Origin: Bacillota bacterium
Lineage (GTDB): Bacteria; Bacillota; Desulfotomaculia; Desulfotomaculales; Desulfallaceae
Length of the DNA: 5,355 nt
Assembly: GCA_009781965.1 (NCBI GenBank)
Contig: WQUS01000152.1
Span: 1-5,355, forward strand
Direction of reading: 5' to 3'
Shown: positions 1-5,355 of the stretch, piece after piece
How positions within the stretch are numbered: the stretch's first letter is position 1
Layout: every line of letters starts with the position of its first letter
Notes under the pieces: model-generated
The model's input: only the letters and a program-made list of their open reading frames with translations
What the model was told of the DNA's origin: nothing
The model's database searches: none
Made by a program: the position numbers and the translations under genes

Positions 1-943
1 AATAATAATCCAATCCAAATAAACGACCGTGTATGGCATTATAACCATCGACATTACCAAATATGCGCTGGGTAGCGTTTGAAAAAAAGCTAAAATGCAT
101 TGCTATAAAATAAATTAACGATGCTAAAACTAAGCCACTAAAGACATTGATAATAAATGAACCACCGGATCGTCTTACCGAATACCATAACAACCATACA
201 AACGGACCTTGAAAATCTCTGTTCTTCTTTTTTACCTCCCTTACCGAATACCATAACAACCATACAAGCGTGCTTAAAACAATCCCTATCCCGGAAGTGG
301 TTATAAGTATGCCTATGGTGATAAAAATTGCTTTTATTAAATTCGCCTTACTCTCTGACTTTAGAAACAACAGCGAATTTACTCCAATAATAGAATATTG
401 GGCAAAATACGATGGCTCCGAAAAAAAAGCAGAGGGTCTAAAAAAACTGGAACTCCATCCTCTATCTATTTTTCGCTGTAGATACGAATTAACTAAATCA
501 TGTATAAATAATGTCTGAGATGTCATTCCTGCCGTATAATGTAAAATAAATTGCAACAGGACAGCGACAGTTGCAATAATCGATACAGTTTCAATAATCT
601 TAACCGCTAAATTTATATTAAAAATATCAGAAACAGCAACTGCCACAATAAATATATAAGCTGCTAGCATCGTTATAAAATGAACCGGAAGCCCCAGGCA
701 TTTAAATAAAATCCAGCAATAGTAACATAAAAATAATGGCAAAAGACCATAAGCCTTATTCTTGTGAATAACAACGCCTTCCAAAATTTTCAGCATAAAT
801 ACAGGCGCTAATAGCATGGTAAATATAGTTACACAAGTTGTGTCAGCAAAAAAAGGAAATTTATAAAACATTATTAACGGAATTATAACAATATAAAAAG
901 TACATATATCACTTGTGTTAATGATGACACTCTTATAGTGCAT
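1..943 (-). CDS. Wzy-like O-antigen/capsule polysaccharide polymerase, C-terminus beyond the window
   Basis: Reading the minus strand from ATG at 943 gives 314 codons with no stop up to the window edge, so the 3' end is missing. The product is very hydrophobic, with several probable membrane spans (roughly residues 13-30, 35-53, 65-82, 87-108, 117-134, 203-232 and 262-283). Residues 169-184 (RPSAFFSEPSYFAQYS) match the R-x-SxxFxEPSxFA signature I associate with Wzy/EpsG-like repeat-unit polymerases. It is followed by a TSG segment at 216-218 and a HGRLFG segment at 306-311, in a likely extracytoplasmic loop. By family, it would join undecaprenyl-linked oligosaccharide repeats at the outer face of the membrane. 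The start is chosen because GGAG (953-956) lies 9 nt upstream; an in-frame GTG at 956-958 is a less likely alternative. It starts 33 bp after the glycosyltransferase stop. Oddities are an internal 22-residue-offset repeat (residues 227-235 and 249-257) and low GC. O-antigen ligase (WaaL-like) is the main alternative. Confidence 0.78.
   Translation of the reverse strand, partial: MHYKSVIINTSDICTFYIVIIPLIMFYKFPFFADTTCVTIFTMLLAPVFMLKILEGVVIHKNKAYGLLPLFLCYYCWILFKCLGLPVHFITMLAAYIFIVAVAVSDIFNINLAVKIIETVSIIATVAVLLQFILHYTAGMTSQTLFIHDLVNSYLQRKIDRGWSSSFFRPSAFFSEPSYFAQYSIIGVNSLLFLKSESKANLIKAIFITIGILITTSGIGIVLSTLVWLLWYSVREVKKKNRDFQGPFVWLLWYSVRRSGGSFIINVFSGLVLASLIYFIAMHFSFFSNATQRIFGNVDGYNAIHGRLFGLDYY
174..201 (-). 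repeat. 28-bp direct repeat, second copy in reading direction
   Basis: This stretch is identical over 28 bases to 240-267. The copies are offset by exactly 66 bp, so the polymerase frame is kept and VWLLWYSVR recurs (residues 249-257 here). Identity stops sharply at both ends: 173 differs from 239, and 202 differs from 268. The 38 bp between the copies do not resemble the flanks, so this is not a simple tandem duplication of a 66-bp unit. Confidence 0.9.
240..267 (-). repeat. 28-bp direct repeat, first copy in reading direction
   Basis: Partner of the repeat at 174-201, encoding VWLLWYSVR at residues 227-235 of the polymerase. This copy sits at the end of a full-length hydrophobic span and is followed by a basic loop (REVKKKNRDF). 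It therefore looks like the native copy, with the other one at the end of an inserted segment; that ordering is inference. Confidence 0.9.
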
Positions 944-976
944 AACCTGTTGCTCCACTCAGCTATTATTTAATAC

Positions 977-2083
977 TTAGCTCTGCCCATAATCATAAAG
1001 AATCTTCTCAAATCGTAAAGATTCCTTTTTTATGTTGAAATGGCCCTCTTTTATCTTTTCATATCTCTGCAACCTGCCATGTGAATTAGAATTAAGCTTT
1101 TGAAGTGCTTTATGAGCCCATTCCACCGGATTGTTTTTTAAAGGCACATAGCTTAAAAGATCGGTTACCTTTGCCTCAGGCGGTACTACTTCAGCGGAAG
1201 TCAAGCATGGCAAGCCCACTGTCTGGGCTTCGATCAATGCAATACCCAGCCCCTCAAATCTTGAAGGTAAAATAAATACATCCATGGCTTGATAAAATTC
1301 CTCAACATTTTTGCAAACGCCTAACAATAATACCGCGTGATCAATGCCGTAATTTTTTATTTTGGCCTTAATTTCCGGCATTAAATCCCCATCTCCAATA
1401 AGCATCAGAATTGACGATGGATTGATTTTTATAATTTCCTTAAATATATCCAATAAAAATAAAGGATTCTTTTCATAAACTAATCTTCCTGCAAATCCAA
1501 ACACAATTTTATCATTTAATCCATATTGGCAACGAAGTTTGTGCCTGATCTCGGCATTAAATTTGAATCGCTCTACATCAATAGCGTTATAAATAATCTC
1601 GCCTGCCTCAGGATCTCCAAACATAAATCCAGATGAAAGTTTTGAATTAGTTAATCTTTTAACGTTAAGCAGCTTTAGCAACTGTTTATTAAAACAATGC
1701 AGGCCTTTAAGCAACATTCCACAATCATGCAAATTATTAGTGTGTGCGTGCACTATAACCTTGTAACCATAATATCTGCAAACAAATACCGGCAATGTGT
1801 AGGCTAAAGAAAACATATTGAAATACACAACTTGAATAGTCGATTTTTTATTTTTTAATAAAGCCCTCCATGCTAATATATTTTTAAGCAACATCGAACG
1901 CCTAGAGGGAAAAAGATAGATTTCACCGCCTTTTTTTTCAATAGAGTTTTTATGAATACAACTATTTCCTTCAATAACATAATCGAATACACAATTATTG
2001 CTCATATAATAATTCATGTTTAATAAAAATGTCTCAATACCACCCAGCTTATCTGCTGCAAGGCCAGATACCAAAACTCTCAT
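977..2083 (-). CDS. GT4-family glycosyltransferase (EpsF/CapM-like)
   Basis: This 368-residue protein has the normal length and layout of a retaining GT-B glycosyltransferase of family GT4. The N-terminal acceptor domain opens with MRVLVSGLAADKLGGIETFL, where the Gly-Gly at 14-15 is the usual glycine loop, and VHAHTNN follows at 111-117. The C-terminal nucleotide-sugar domain has FAGRLVYEKNP (197-207), with the conserved G-R and the Lys that contact donor phosphates, then MLIGDGDL (227-234). The E-x7-E motif is EGLGIALIE (277-285). No signal peptide or membrane span is seen, so it should act at the cytoplasmic membrane face, adding a sugar to a lipid-linked intermediate. Donor and acceptor cannot be read from sequence. 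The start is supported by AGAGGT at 2088-2093. It follows the oxidoreductase after 43 bp and precedes the polymerase by 33 bp. Its last third resembles EpsF-type transferases of Bacillus-like exopolysaccharide clusters, from memory. Much of the gene is AT-rich. Confidence 0.9.
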   Translation of the reverse strand: MRVLVSGLAADKLGGIETFLLNMNYYMSNNCVFDYVIEGNSCIHKNSIEKKGGEIYLFPSRRSMLLKNILAWRALLKNKKSTIQVVYFNMFSLAYTLPVFVCRYYGYKVIVHAHTNNLHDCGMLLKGLHCFNKQLLKLLNVKRLTNSKLSSGFMFGDPEAGEIIYNAIDVERFKFNAEIRHKLRCQYGLNDKIVFGFAGRLVYEKNPLFLLDIFKEIIKINPSSILMLIGDGDLMPEIKAKIKNYGIDHAVLLLGVCKNVEEFYQAMDVFILPSRFEGLGIALIEAQTVGLPCLTSAEVVPPEAKVTDLLSYVPLKNNPVEWAHKALQKLNSNSHGRLQRYEKIKEGHFNIKKESLRFEKILYDYGQS

Positions 2084-2087
2084 TTTT

Positions 2088-2093
2088 ACCTCT
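2088..2093 (-). promoter_or_regulatory. Ribosome binding site of the glycosyltransferase
   Basis: AGAGGT on the minus strand, 4 nt before the ATG at 2083, within GAGAGGTAAAAATG. It lies in the 43-bp AT-rich gap after the oxidoreductase. I looked in that gap for a promoter or a terminator hairpin and found neither convincingly. Confidence 0.7.
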
Positions 2094-2126
2094 CACTATT
2101 ACTTATAATAAAATATAGCAGTACAT

Positions 2127-3305
2127 TTAAATTTCGATTTTCCGCCCCAGCTCCGCAGCCATATAAGCGGCATAAATTATTTTAATGGTATCGTAAGCCA
2201 GTTTAAATCCTGATTTAGGCTCCCGGTCATAATATATCGCTTCCATAAAATCGCGCATTTCATCAACATAACCGCGAATCACTTCATCCGCTAAAAATAG
2301 ATTGTTCCAGCCGGTTTTAGCCGGCAGCATTTCCGATATGTACACCTCGTCAAGCCTGTCTTCATCTAGAAAATAAGTGCTCATTAAATCCGACATGGTT
2401 AGATTACACTTAATCGCCGCATCATTACAATACAGCTCAATATAATTCCGGCTCCCGCCCAAGAGGGTATCTGTGGCAATGACCAGCGCCCTTGACTGAT
2501 CTGAAAAGGTTAACAGTACCGTGCCGCAATCTTCCACGTCGTTAGGTTTGGCGGCGATGTGCCGATGCTCATAATCGGAAAGGTTTACCGTAACTTGTCC
2601 CATATCGGCAATAATACTTTTAACAGTGATCTCTTGGCCCAAGGCTTTGGCTTCCTGTTCTTTAAGCCACAAAATAGCGGATAAGGGATGAGCGCCGGTC
2701 CGCAGGAATGTGCCGCCCCCTGTTTTGTTCCATTCACCGGCCACAGGCGAACTTGAGCCTTTTAGGCTTTCTTCCCCTTTAGCGTATAATATTTTACTTT
2801 TTTTCCGGCCAATAATTTCCGCTGCCTTTAAAACAGCCGGCGCATAAACAAAATTTTCGGCATACATAAATTTTTTATCTGAGACCTCAATGACCGACTT
2901 TAATCTCTCTATCGATTGCAGCAGCTGTTCATACATCACTGTTTTAGGCACATTCAAGCCAATCGGCGTCTGATCATGCTCGGCCCCGAAATAGCCGCTT
3001 AAAGGTTTTTCGCAAATTACATGTTTACCGGCCGATAGTGTCTGCTCAATCATTTCCGCATGCACATAGGGCGGCGTACAAATATCAATCACATCAATCT
3101 CCGGATCGTTTAATAAATCATTAAAATCAAGGGAAGCATATTCAAAACCATATGTTTTTTTTGCCGCCTCAACCTGCTCGGTTCTGCGGGCTATGATGCC
3201 TTTAAAACGCAACGGAATACCACTGAATCTACGCAAGGCATGCATATGCAGTTCTGTTGCTCTTCCCGCTCCGGCCATGCCAATGACAATTGGTTTACCG
3301 TTCAT
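2127..3305 (-). CDS. Gfo/Idh/MocA-family NAD(P)-dependent oxidoreductase, sugar-modifying
   Basis: This 392-residue protein starts with a Rossmann fold. The dinucleotide loop is GMAGAGRATELH (9-20), beta-4 ends in DICTPPYVHA (74-83), and the family hallmark EKP lies at 99-101, with Lys100 the expected catalytic/nicotinamide-contact lysine. The C-terminal sheet domain contains GGGTFLRTGAH (196-206). Members usually read GGGxxxDxGxH there; this protein keeps the His (206) but has Arg202 in place of the usual Asp. There is also an extra stretch of about 20-25 residues after EKPL (about 103-126). Family members oxidise or reduce a hydroxyl/keto group on sugars, nucleotide sugars or inositol. In this cluster a role in making the sugar that is acylated is likely, but the substrate is unknown and the changed residue makes the exact reaction uncertain. 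The start is firm: AGAGGT at 3312-3317 precedes it, and only 4 bp separate it from the carrier-protein stop. It is longer than typical WlbA-type UDP-sugar dehydrogenases. Confidence 0.85.
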   Translation of the reverse strand: MNGKPIVIGMAGAGRATELHMHALRRFSGIPLRFKGIIARRTEQVEAAKKTYGFEYASLDFNDLLNDPEIDVIDICTPPYVHAEMIEQTLSAGKHVICEKPLSGYFGAEHDQTPIGLNVPKTVMYEQLLQSIERLKSVIEVSDKKFMYAENFVYAPAVLKAAEIIGRKKSKILYAKGEESLKGSSSPVAGEWNKTGGGTFLRTGAHPLSAILWLKEQEAKALGQEITVKSIIADMGQVTVNLSDYEHRHIAAKPNDVEDCGTVLLTFSDQSRALVIATDTLLGGSRNYIELYCNDAAIKCNLTMSDLMSTYFLDEDRLDEVYISEMLPAKTGWNNLFLADEVIRGYVDEMRDFMEAIYYDREPKSGFKLAYDTIKIIYAAYMAAELGRKIEI

Positions 3306-3309
3306 TTCC

Positions 3310-3594
3310 TTACCTCTGGGCTATTTTACTTTCCACAAATCCAATTAGTTCACCAACCACTTGAATAGCCGGAGCACTAAGTTCATCATCAGTAAATTCA
3401 AAACCAAATTCTTCTTCCAACTCAACAATAAACTTAATGAATCCCAGTGAATCAATATATCCCTGCTCGACATAATTCAAGCTGTAAATATCGATATCGG
3501 CGGGAACAGTGTAATTCTTTTGGATGTATTTTAGAACAAACTCTTCCACTGATGTCATTTCCGCGACGCTCCCTGTGACTTGTTGTTCGCGCAT
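3310..3594 (-). CDS. Acyl carrier protein (phosphopantetheine-binding)
   Basis: This is a small acidic helical protein of 94 residues from ATG at 3594. The hallmark is YIDSLGFIKFIVELEEEFG, in which the Ser of the DSL triad takes 4'-phosphopantetheine; the following helix (E-L-E-E-E-F-G) is typical of ACP helix II. It stands alone and is not part of a synthase. It sits directly after an acyl-adenylating ligase, so it probably carries the acyl group that the ligase activates. Three starts are possible. ATG at 3594 overlaps the ligase stop by one base (TGATG), which suggests translational coupling but has no clear Shine-Dalgarno. TTG at 3597 adds one residue. ATG at 3558 gives 81 residues after removing a 13-residue leader, is nearer the usual ACP length, and has GGGAG at 3569-3573. 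I list the longer ATG form but consider the 3558 start about equally likely. Housekeeping AcpP is unlikely given the neighbours. Confidence 0.9.
   Translation of the reverse strand: MREQQVTGSVAEMTSVEEFVLKYIQKNYTVPADIDIYSLNYVEQGYIDSLGFIKFIVELEEEFGFEFTDDELSAPAIQVVGELIGFVESKIAQR
3312..3317 (-). promoter_or_regulatory. Ribosome binding site of the oxidoreductase, inside the end of the carrier-protein gene
   Basis: The minus strand reads AGAGGTAAGGAAATG here. The AGAGGT comprises the last Arg codon of the carrier protein, preceding G bases and the start of its TAA stop, and the oxidoreductase ATG follows 6 nt later. The same AGAGGT core precedes the glycosyltransferase (2088-2093) and the ligase (5109-5114), so it appears to be the common initiation signal of this operon. 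Confidence 0.75.
3569..3573 (-). promoter_or_regulatory. Possible ribosome binding site for a shorter carrier-protein start
   Basis: On the minus strand this reads GGGAG, with a 10-nt spacer from GGAG to the ATG at 3558. It is the only good Shine-Dalgarno-like site near the candidate starts of the acyl carrier protein, and is the main argument for a start at residue 14 of the longest frame. The spacing is at the long end, so this is tentative. Confidence 0.4.
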
Positions 3595-5102
3595 CAAGAC
3601 CGCACGTATTCGGCCAGTTTAGTTTTCATTATTTTCCCCATGGCGTTCCTGGGCAGTTCGTCAACAAAAAATATCTTATGCGGTTGCTGAAAATCGGCTA
3701 AATTTCTGGCACAGTGGACTTGCACCATCCGTTCCCTTAAAGACAGACCCGGCTTAAGCCGCACCGCCAGGGCCACAACTTCACCCAACCGCTGGTCCGG
3801 ATAAGCAAAAGCAGCACATTCGCTTACTGCCGGCATTTCCAGAACACATTTTTCCACATCACTGGGGTAAACATTGATCCCGCCGGTGATAATCAATTCT
3901 TTTTTCCGGCCGGAAAAATACAAATACCCATCCTGATCAAGATAACCCAAATCACCGGTCTTGAAATAGCCATCCGCCGCCAGAGCCTGATTAAAAACGT
4001 CCTCCAAACCATAGTAACCGTTACAAATCAGGGGGGATTGGCAGGCAATTTCACCGATTTCATTAATACCGGCTATCTCCCCGCCGGCAAGCAATATCTG
4101 CACCTGTGCTCCCGGAATGCATCCCCCAACCGAAGTTTGCTTATTAAGGGCCTCTTTAAAATTAATGCTGGTTATCGTCGATGTTTCAGAAGTACCATAC
4201 ATTTCGTGAAAATCACAATGCAGCTTATTGATTAACTTTTCCCGCACCAGCGGCTCGAGTAAAGCGGAAGAAGAAACAATACACCTTAAACTTTCCACTT
4301 CCGGCCGGCCGGCAAGTAGCTCCGCCACTTGTGCCAATTGAGCCGAAACAGCGATGGTAAAAGTAACTTGCTGTTCCCGCACACAATTGAGCCAGATTTC
4401 AGGAGTAAATCGCGGCAGCAATATGGATGTAGCGCCAATAATCAACGGCATTATAACCAGTCGCTCTGCCAGTGAATGATATAGCGGCGTAGCGGCCAGT
4501 ACACGGTCATTAGTGGTTATATTATACATCCGGATATGGGCTATGGCCCGTAGATACTTATTATTCTGGGTCAAATCTATCGGCTTGGGCGTACCGGTTG
4601 AACCGGAAGTCATGGTCAAAATTAAGGTCTCGTCACCGTTTATACCGCTGATCTCCGGACGCTCAGCCGATTCAGCCTGAACAGCGCTGAAAGGAATTGT
4701 ACCCGGATATGTTCCATCTAGGCAAACACAAATGCCCTCAATATTAATGCCGCCAAACTTTTCACATTCCTCATAAAAAGATTTACGGGCAATTAAATGT
4801 TTTACATCACCGGCTTGAAAAGTCGTTTTAGCAGCAGCGACAGGTAAAGTAGGGTTAATCGGCACAATGGCGGCGCCAATATTGGCCGCCGCAAAAATTA
4901 AAGCCACCGATTCAATGCTGTTATTCATCGGGATCCCCAGGTGATCTTTATACTTAACCCCGTTATGTAACAATAAATTGGCATACCGGCTAACCAGTTC
5001 CGCTAATTCCCGGTAGGTATTAACTTTTCCATCACACCAAATAGCCGGCTTATCCGGATTAGCCGCTGCGCTGTCGTAAAACAAATCGGATAATCTTTGC
5101 AT
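3594..5102 (-). CDS. AMP-forming acyl-CoA synthetase-like ligase (class I adenylate-forming enzyme)
   Basis: This 502-residue soluble protein is full length for the class I adenylate-forming (ANL) family. Core motifs appear in order: the P-loop TSGSTGTPK (165-173), the A4-type ATPLYHSLAERL region (204-215), A5 YGTSE (302-306), A7 KTGDLG (381-386), and the A8 hinge GRKKELIITGGINVYPSDVE (398-417). The A10 lysine is in PRNAMGK (Lys490). The enzyme should activate a carboxylic acid as acyl-AMP and transfer it to a thiol, either CoA or the phosphopantetheine of the carrier protein encoded next. The PLYHS-type A4 region resembles acyl/aryl-CoA synthetases more than amino-acid-activating domains, so a fatty, hydroxy or aryl acid is more likely than an amino acid; this is inference. 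No condensation or thioesterase domain is attached. The start has AGAGGT at 5109-5114. It begins 17 bp after the acyltransferase stop, and its TGA overlaps the carrier-protein ATG by one base. Confidence 0.93.
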   Translation of the reverse strand: MQRLSDLFYDSAAANPDKPAIWCDGKVNTYRELAELVSRYANLLLHNGVKYKDHLGIPMNNSIESVALIFAAANIGAAIVPINPTLPVAAAKTTFQAGDVKHLIARKSFYEECEKFGGINIEGICVCLDGTYPGTIPFSAVQAESAERPEISGINGDETLILTMTSGSTGTPKPIDLTQNNKYLRAIAHIRMYNITTNDRVLAATPLYHSLAERLVIMPLIIGATSILLPRFTPEIWLNCVREQQVTFTIAVSAQLAQVAELLAGRPEVESLRCIVSSSALLEPLVREKLINKLHCDFHEMYGTSETSTITSINFKEALNKQTSVGGCIPGAQVQILLAGGEIAGINEIGEIACQSPLICNGYYGLEDVFNQALAADGYFKTGDLGYLDQDGYLYFSGRKKELIITGGINVYPSDVEKCVLEMPAVSECAAFAYPDQRLGEVVALAVRLKPGLSLRERMVQVHCARNLADFQQPHKIFFVDELPRNAMGKIMKTKLAEYVRS

Positions 5103-5119
5103 AATGATACCTCTGTCTA

Positions 5120-5355
5120 CTATTTAACCGGCAGAATACGCGCCGGATTGCCAAAAGTCTTCTGTCCCGCCGCAACATCTTTCAGCACAATGCTCCCCAA
5201 GCCAAGATAAGCGTCATCACCAACAGTTACACCGTATGTTATGGCAACATTGGCAGCTAAAAAAACCCTTTTACCAATTTTCACGTCGGGCAAAATAGAA
5301 CAATTACCGCTAATCGTAGTATAGTCGCCGATTTTTACGTCATGACCGACGCCCG
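5120..5355 (-). CDS. Left-handed beta-helix (hexapeptide) acyl/acetyltransferase, C-terminal part only
   Basis: The minus-strand frame is open from the right edge to TAG at 5120-5122 and gives 77 residues; the N-terminus is outside the window. It shows hexapeptide repeats (VKIGDY, ISGNCS, VKIGKR, VFLAAN, VTVGDD, AYLGLG, SIVLKD) and ends with the common FGNPARIL cap of O/N-acetyltransferases. A GHDVKIGD segment (3-10) holds a His in the place where NeuD/PglD-like sugar acyltransferases often keep a catalytic His. By family it transfers acetyl from acetyl-CoA, or a longer acyl, to a sugar hydroxyl or amine as a trimer. LpxA and LpxD show that this fold can use acyl-ACP donors, which fits the ligase and carrier protein just downstream, but use of that donor here is unproven. 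A NeuD/PglD-type enzyme would normally have an N-terminal Rossmann-like domain, which cannot be checked. Confidence 0.85.
   Translation of the reverse strand, partial: GVGHDVKIGDYTTISGNCSILPDVKIGKRVFLAANVAITYGVTVGDDAYLGLGSIVLKDVAAGQKTFGNPARILPVK

Noticed and set aside
174..267. The two 28-bp repeats considered as a CRISPR unit or insertion-sequence target duplication
   Set aside because: There are only two copies, both translated in one continuous frame, and the 38-bp spacer encodes part of the same protein. No cas gene or transposase is present.
270..518. Plus-strand open frame of 82 codons
   Set aside because: It lies entirely inside the minus-strand polymerase frame, has no ribosome binding site or recognisable domain, and is antisense to the EPS signature region.
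961..982. Imperfect inverted repeat (AGCTA...TAGCT) between glycosyltransferase and polymerase, considered as a terminator
   Set aside because: Only a 5-bp stem closes a 12-nt loop, it is AT-rich, overlaps the end of the glycosyltransferase gene and lacks a T-tract. The 33-bp gap and a good ribosome site downstream favour read-through.
2084..2126. AT-rich gap considered as an internal promoter (TATATT/TATAAG-like boxes)
   Set aside because: There is no convincing -35 element at the right spacing, and TATA-like strings are expected in sequence this AT-rich.
4038..4235. Plus-strand open frame of 65 codons
   Set aside because: It is antisense to the conserved A5 region of the ligase, with no homology signal or initiation site; a shadow frame.
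4302..4313. GC-rich palindromic run of repeated CCGG near 4302-4313
   Set aside because: It falls within the ligase coding sequence (Ala-Gly-Arg-Pro) and is explained by codon choice; no matching copies were noticed elsewhere.

Overview
The window is part of a surface-polysaccharide (capsule, exopolysaccharide or O-antigen type) gene cluster. All six genes lie on the minus strand and read from the right edge to the left edge. Gaps are 17 bp, a 1-bp overlap, 4 bp, 43 bp and 33 bp, and I see no convincing terminator between them, so they look like one operon. The organism cannot be fixed from the sequence. Moderate-to-low GC, AGAGGT-type Shine-Dalgarno sites and the general protein character suggest a Firmicute. 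A Gram-negative Firmicute (Negativicutes) is possible, but that is an impression and not shown.

In order of transcription: (1) the C-terminal 77 residues of a left-handed beta-helix acyl/acetyltransferase, cut by the right edge (5120-5355). (2) A complete 502-residue AMP-forming acyl-CoA synthetase-like ligase (3594-5102). (3) A small acyl carrier protein with a DSL phosphopantetheine site (3310-3594). (4) A 392-residue Gfo/Idh/MocA-type NAD(P)-dependent oxidoreductase (2127-3305). (5) A 368-residue GT4-type glycosyltransferase (977-2083). (6) The first 314 residues of a Wzy-like polysaccharide polymerase, which runs off the left edge without a stop (1-943). That last frame fills the left ~940 bases, which otherwise would look gene-free.

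Working model: the ligase activates a carboxylic acid as its adenylate and loads it on the carrier protein. An acyltransferase, perhaps the beta-helix protein, passes it to a sugar, probably an amino sugar. The oxidoreductase takes part in making or modifying that sugar. The glycosyltransferase adds a residue to the lipid-linked repeat unit and the Wzy-like protein polymerises it. The individual families are clear; that they act as one acyl-decoration pathway is inferred from gene order alone.

The most interesting points are the ligase/carrier-protein/beta-helix transferase module inside a glycan cluster, an oxidoreductase with Arg where the family normally has its catalytic Asp, an in-frame 28-bp direct repeat inside the polymerase gene, and a fall in GC between the right part (modification genes) and the left part (glycosyltransferase and polymerase).
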